Source: Candidatus Sediminicultor sextus (lineage in GTDB: Bacteria; Atribacterota; Phoenicimicrobiia; Phoenicimicrobiales; Phoenicimicrobiaceae). Taken from it: a stretch of DNA of 8,643 bases. The number at the start of each line of letters is the position of its first letter. Within the stretch, counting starts at the first letter, position 1. Below the pieces are notes generated by a model. The model did no database searches. It saw only the letters and a program-made list of their open reading frames with translations, and was not told where the DNA came from. The DNA is taken from contig JADBKX010000031.1 of NCBI GenBank assembly GCA_014894735.1, forward strand, positions 1 through 8,643, read 5' to 3'. The translations under genes were made by a program, and so were the position numbers. Shown in pieces: positions 6,441-8,643 of the stretch.

Positions 6441-7460
6441 ATGCCAGATTATGATGATGAAGAGAAAGAGAAGATTATTAATCTTGCTGAAAAAATACCA
6501 AAATTAAAATTTTCTAAGAAAATATTCGGTATTGTTTTAGTATTAGTAATTGCTCTCTATCTTGCCAGTGGAATTTTTGTGGTTGCTCCTGATGAGCAAG
6601 GAGTGATTAGAAGATTTGGCAAATTTATCCGTATAGAAAGTCCGGGACTTAATTATCATCTACCTTACCCCATAGAAACAGTGGTTACTCCAGCAGTTAC
6701 TCGGGTAAAAAGAATCGAAATAGGGTTTCGTTCTGTTATTAATGATCAATCTATCCGTTACCAAGAAATACCAGATGAAGCATTAATGCTTACGGGTGAT
6801 GAAAATATTGTCAGCGCAGATGCGATCGTCCAATACAAAATAAAAGACCCGGTTAGCTATCTCTTTAATATTATTTTACCTGAAGAGACAGTCAAAAGTG
6901 CTGCTGAGGCCGCTTTAAGGCAGGTAATTGGAGAAAGAAAAATTGATGAAGCGCTTACTGTAGGAAAATATGAAATACAAGAGGAAACAAAAAAACTACT
7001 TCAAGATCTTTTAGATTCGTATAAATCAGGAATCTTCGTAGTGGCAGTTCAATTACAAGATGTTAACCCTCCCAAGGAAGTACAAGAAGCCTTTAAAGAT
7101 GTAGCCAGCGCAAAAGAAGACAAGAGTAAGTATATAAATCAAGCTCAAGGATATGAAAACGATCTAATTCCAAAAGCTCGCGGAGAAGCAGTACAAATAA
7201 CTAAAGAAGCAGAAGGTTATAAAATCGAGAGAATAAAAAAAGCGGAGGGTGATGTTGCAAAATTCAATAATATTTTAACTGAATATAAAAAAGGTGAATA
7301 TATAACTCAAGCTCGTCTCTATCTGGAAACTATGGAAGAAATTTTACCGAATATGAATAAAGTAATAGTCGATTTAAAGGAAAATCAATCTTTAATAAAT
7401 TTATTGCCCTTAGGTGATTCAAGTATCCTAACTGCTCCTTCCAAGGAGGTGACCAAGTAA
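6441..7460 (+). CDS. hflK: HflK, SPFH-domain membrane protein (FtsH modulator)
   Basis: One half of the HflK-HflC complex. In E. coli it forms a large membrane cage around the FtsH protease and modulates its action; the FtsH link here is by family only, as no ftsH lies in the window. It has 339 residues: a charged N-terminus (1-27), one membrane helix (about 28-48, signal-anchor), and an SPFH/band-7 domain from about 49 to 230. The SPFH domain begins VVAPDEQGVIRRFGKF and contains GLNYHLPYPIETV and LTGDENIV. An Ala/Glu/Lys-rich coiled coil with PKARGEA (about 215-285) follows. The segments VQLQDVNPP and YLETME are typical of HflK rather than HflC. The N-terminus is far shorter than the Gly/Pro-rich one of E. 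coli HflK (419 residues). The start is set by AAAGGAGG 8 nt upstream. The stop overlaps the hflC ATG by one base, so the two genes are co-transcribed and probably translationally coupled. Confidence 0.95.
   Translation: MPDYDDEEKEKIINLAEKIPKLKFSKKIFGIVLVLVIALYLASGIFVVAPDEQGVIRRFGKFIRIESPGLNYHLPYPIETVVTPAVTRVKRIEIGFRSVINDQSIRYQEIPDEALMLTGDENIVSADAIVQYKIKDPVSYLFNIILPEETVKSAAEAALRQVIGERKIDEALTVGKYEIQEETKKLLQDLLDSYKSGIFVVAVQLQDVNPPKEVQEAFKDVASAKEDKSKYINQAQGYENDLIPKARGEAVQITKEAEGYKIERIKKAEGDVAKFNNILTEYKKGEYITQARLYLETMEEILPNMNKVIVDLKENQSLINLLPLGDSSILTAPSKEVTK
7443..7452 (+). promoter_or_regulatory. extended ribosome-binding site of hflC inside the hflK coding sequence
   Basis: AAGGAGGTGA is fully complementary to the 3' end of 16S rRNA over ten bases and lies 7 nt before the hflC ATG at 7460. 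It encodes part of the last residues of HflK (KEVT). A site this strong next to the TAATG junction suggests efficient independent initiation, consistent with equimolar HflK and HflC. Confidence 0.8.
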
Positions 7461-8311
7461 TGAAAAAAGGAACGCTATTAATAATACTTATTGTAGCAAT
7501 CTTATTCTTAGCTAATTTAAGTTTGTTTATTGTTGACGAAACCAAACAAGCAATCGTTTTACAATTTGGTAAACCGATAAGAGAGATTAAAGAGTCTGGT
7601 TTAAACTGGAAAGTTCCCTTCATTCAAAATGTAGTATTTTTTGAAGACCGACTGTTAGTTTACGATGCTGTCCCGACCGAAATCATTACTAAAGACAAAA
7701 AGACTCTAATTGTGGATAATTATGCTCGTTGGAAAATTGTCGATCCTTTAATATTTTTACAAACTGTTAAAGATTTAAATGGCGCCCAGGCAAGATTGGA
7801 TGATATCATTTATTCCGAATTAAGAGTTGATTTAGGTTTGTTTGACATGAGCGAAATAGTTTCCGAAAAAAGAGAAGGTATTATGAAAAGAGTCACTGAG
7901 ATAAGTGATGAAAAAGCCAATACCTATGGAATACAAATTGTAGATGTAAGGATTAAACGGGTAGATTTACCTCCAGAAAATGAAAAATATATCTTTGATA
8001 GAATGAGAGCGGAGCGAGAACGAATCGCCAAGCAATATCGAGCAGAAGGTCAGGAAGAATCAGCTAAAATTATTGCAGAAACTGAAAGAGAGAAAACAGT
8101 TATTTTGGCGGAAGCTTATAAGACTGCTCAAACTTTAAAAGGTGAAGGCGAAGCAGAGTCTATCAAAATCTATGCAGAAAGTTTTAATCAAGACCCTGAA
8201 TTTTATAAATTTTACAGAACTTTAGAAGCTTATAGAAAAACTTTTAAAGAAAAAACTACTGTCTTGCTTTCTACTGATTCTGAATTTTTGAAATATTTAA
8301 ATAAACCCTAA
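7460..8311 (+). CDS. hflC: HflC, SPFH-domain membrane protein (FtsH modulator)
   Basis: Partner of HflK in the membrane complex that surrounds FtsH in characterised bacteria. It has 283 residues: a very short cytoplasmic tip (MKKG), one membrane helix (about 5-25), an SPFH/band-7 domain (about 25-190), and a Glu/Ala-rich coiled coil (about 185-240). The SPFH domain carries QAIVLQFGKP, GLNWKVPFIQNV and VDNYARWKIVDP; the coil carries RAEGQEESAKIIAE and GEGEAESIKIYAE. The C-terminal FYRTLEAYRKTF and STDSEFLKYL segments are characteristic of HflC. It is about 50 residues shorter than E. coli HflC (334), with all recognisable segments present. The ATG shares its A with the hflK TAA stop and follows a near-perfect ribosome-binding site. 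No terminator follows; a repeat array begins 5 bp after the stop. Confidence 0.95.
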   Translation: MKKGTLLIILIVAILFLANLSLFIVDETKQAIVLQFGKPIREIKESGLNWKVPFIQNVVFFEDRLLVYDAVPTEIITKDKKTLIVDNYARWKIVDPLIFLQTVKDLNGAQARLDDIIYSELRVDLGLFDMSEIVSEKREGIMKRVTEISDEKANTYGIQIVDVRIKRVDLPPENEKYIFDRMRAERERIAKQYRAEGQEESAKIIAETEREKTVILAEAYKTAQTLKGEGEAESIKIYAESFNQDPEFYKFYRTLEAYRKTFKEKTTVLLSTDSEFLKYLNKP

Positions 8312-8316
8312 AATTA

Positions 8317-8444
8317 CCGTATATAGTATATAGTATATCGTATATCGTGACAGAAGACAGAAAACAGAAGACAGAAAACAGAAGTCAAATCAGTATTATA
8401 GTATATAGTAAAGAAAAGAAAATAGGAGCCAGAATCCAGAAATG
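8317..8444 (+). repeat. heptanucleotide array downstream of hflC
   Basis: From 8317 the units run CCGTATA, TAGTATA (twice), TCGTATA and TCGTGAC. Without losing register they then change to AGAAGAC and AGAAAAC (each twice), AGAAGTC and AAATCAG. A second block has TAGTATA and TAGTAAA (8399-8412), A-rich units, and then AGGAGCC, AGAATCC and AGAAATG (8424-8444). TAGTAAA followed by GAAAA matches the minus strand of 4-73, where the same order occurs after the gene at 71-298. Two different genes are therefore followed by the same array in the same sense. Confidence 0.85.
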
Positions 8445-8492
8445 TCATTGCGAAATGTCATTGCGAGCGAGCGCAGGGAGCGTGGCAATCTC
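8441..8492 (+). repeat. GC-rich dispersed repeat (TGTCATTGCGAGCG...GCAATCTC type) with tandem 13-mer
   Basis: AATGTCATTGCGA occurs twice in perfect tandem (8441-8453 and 8454-8466). The second copy continues as GAGCGAGCGCAGGGAGC and ends GTGGCAATCTC. ATTGC (8460-8464) and GCAAT (8485-8489) can pair around the GC-rich middle. From memory, short elements with these same ends occur in many copies in several unrelated bacterial groups, including candidate phyla and Rickettsiales. This looks like one full copy plus a duplicated head. Confidence 0.7.
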
Positions 8493-8499
8493 AGAAAAT

Positions 8500-8612
8500 A
8501 GTGTGTAGCAAGTAGTGTATAGAACATAGCAATGAGTGATTAGTAGGGGCACGATGAATCATACCCGCCAGAAAAAATATTATAGTAACTCGGATTTATC
8601 CGCCCCCTCTGG
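8500..8612 (+). repeat. composite repeat element, copy 2 (heptads plus GTAGGGR palindromic module)
   Basis: Heptads beginning AG (AGTGTGT, AGCAAGT, AGTGTAT, AGAACAT, AGCAATG, AGTGATT) lead in register into GTAGGGG and CACGATG (8543-8556), then AATCATACCCGCC. A second half contains the palindrome CGGATTTATCCG (8591-8602) and ends in GCCCCC. CCAGA (8568-8572) and TCTGG (8608-8612) are inverted. Order and phase match copy 1 at 4195-4283, and both copies lie downstream of a gene in its sense direction. Confidence 0.7.
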
Positions 8613-8643
8613 TTTCTTTATTCTATTTTCTTAACTAGCTAAC

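Larger units (their letters stand above)
8312..8643. other. 332-bp non-coding region downstream of hflC
   Basis: No gene is visible. Three repeat elements fill most of it: a heptad array (8317-8444), a GC-richer hairpin repeat with a tandem 13-mer (8441-8492), and the second copy of the composite element (8500-8612). The last 30 bases are AT-rich (TTTCTTTATTC onward). They could serve as a weak terminator tract after the CCAGA/TCTGG inverted repeat, but this lies 300 nt from hflC. Confidence 0.8.

Noticed and set aside
7330..7623. Minus-strand open frame of 97 codons across the hflK-hflC junction
   Set aside because: It is antisense to two well-conserved genes and has no promoter or ribosome-binding site.
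4..8444. Terminal inverted repeats of one large mobile element, suggested by related arrays at both ends in opposite orientation
   Set aside because: The opposite orientation follows from each array being in the sense of the gene it trails. The enclosed genes are core housekeeping genes, no transposase or integrase is present, and the same array family also occurs in the middle.
8568..8630. Terminator for hflK-hflC (CCAGA/TCTGG stem followed by TTTCTTTATTC)
   Set aside because: The stem is weak with a long loop, the T tract is interrupted, and it lies about 260-300 nt from hflC; it is better explained as part of the composite repeat.

Overview
The window comes from an AT-rich bacterial genome. 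It holds six protein genes in two divergent blocks, and the gaps between them are filled with short degenerate repeats. Nothing in it fixes the taxon. The AT richness, the dnaE / small DUF2007-like / phosphofructokinase neighbourhood (recalled from Clostridia-like genomes) and intergenic families of the 'TGTCATTGCGAGCG...GCAATCTC' and 'GTAGGGRCA...' kind recall uncultivated candidate phyla such as Atribacterota, Aerophobota or Omnitrophota. This is a low-confidence impression.

Minus-strand block, in transcription order: a class II fructose-bisphosphate aldolase (5348-6217); a phosphofructokinase (4314-5345) that starts at the aldolase stop codon and carries the residues of the pyrophosphate-dependent enzyme; a 490-bp repeat-filled gap; the DNA polymerase III alpha subunit DnaE (335-3823, GTG start); and a 75-residue DUF2007-like protein (71-298). 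The aldolase and phosphofructokinase form a compact two-gene glycolysis/gluconeogenesis unit. The likely PPi dependence would make the phosphofructokinase step reversible and sparing of ATP. DnaE keeps all nine PHP-domain metal ligands, so it may proofread by itself.

Plus-strand block: hflK (6441-7460) and hflC (7460-8311), overlapping by one base. They encode the paired SPFH-domain membrane proteins that, in known bacteria, form a cage around the FtsH protease. A 223-bp divergent region (6218-6440) has a good sigma-70-type promoter facing each way.

Non-coding parts: 1-70, 3824-4313 and 8312-8643 are mosaics of degenerate heptanucleotide arrays. Sequence types that look unrelated (TAGTATA-like, AGAAGAC-like, GTAATNN-like, AAAATTC-like) all have a 7-bp period, and in several places they run into one another without changing register. 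A composite element, a GTNATNN heptad array leading in register into a GTAGGGR palindromic module, occurs twice, each time downstream of a gene and in that gene's sense direction. I found no RNA genes, CRISPR array, transposase or recognisable new protein system. The repeat architecture is the least ordinary part of the window.
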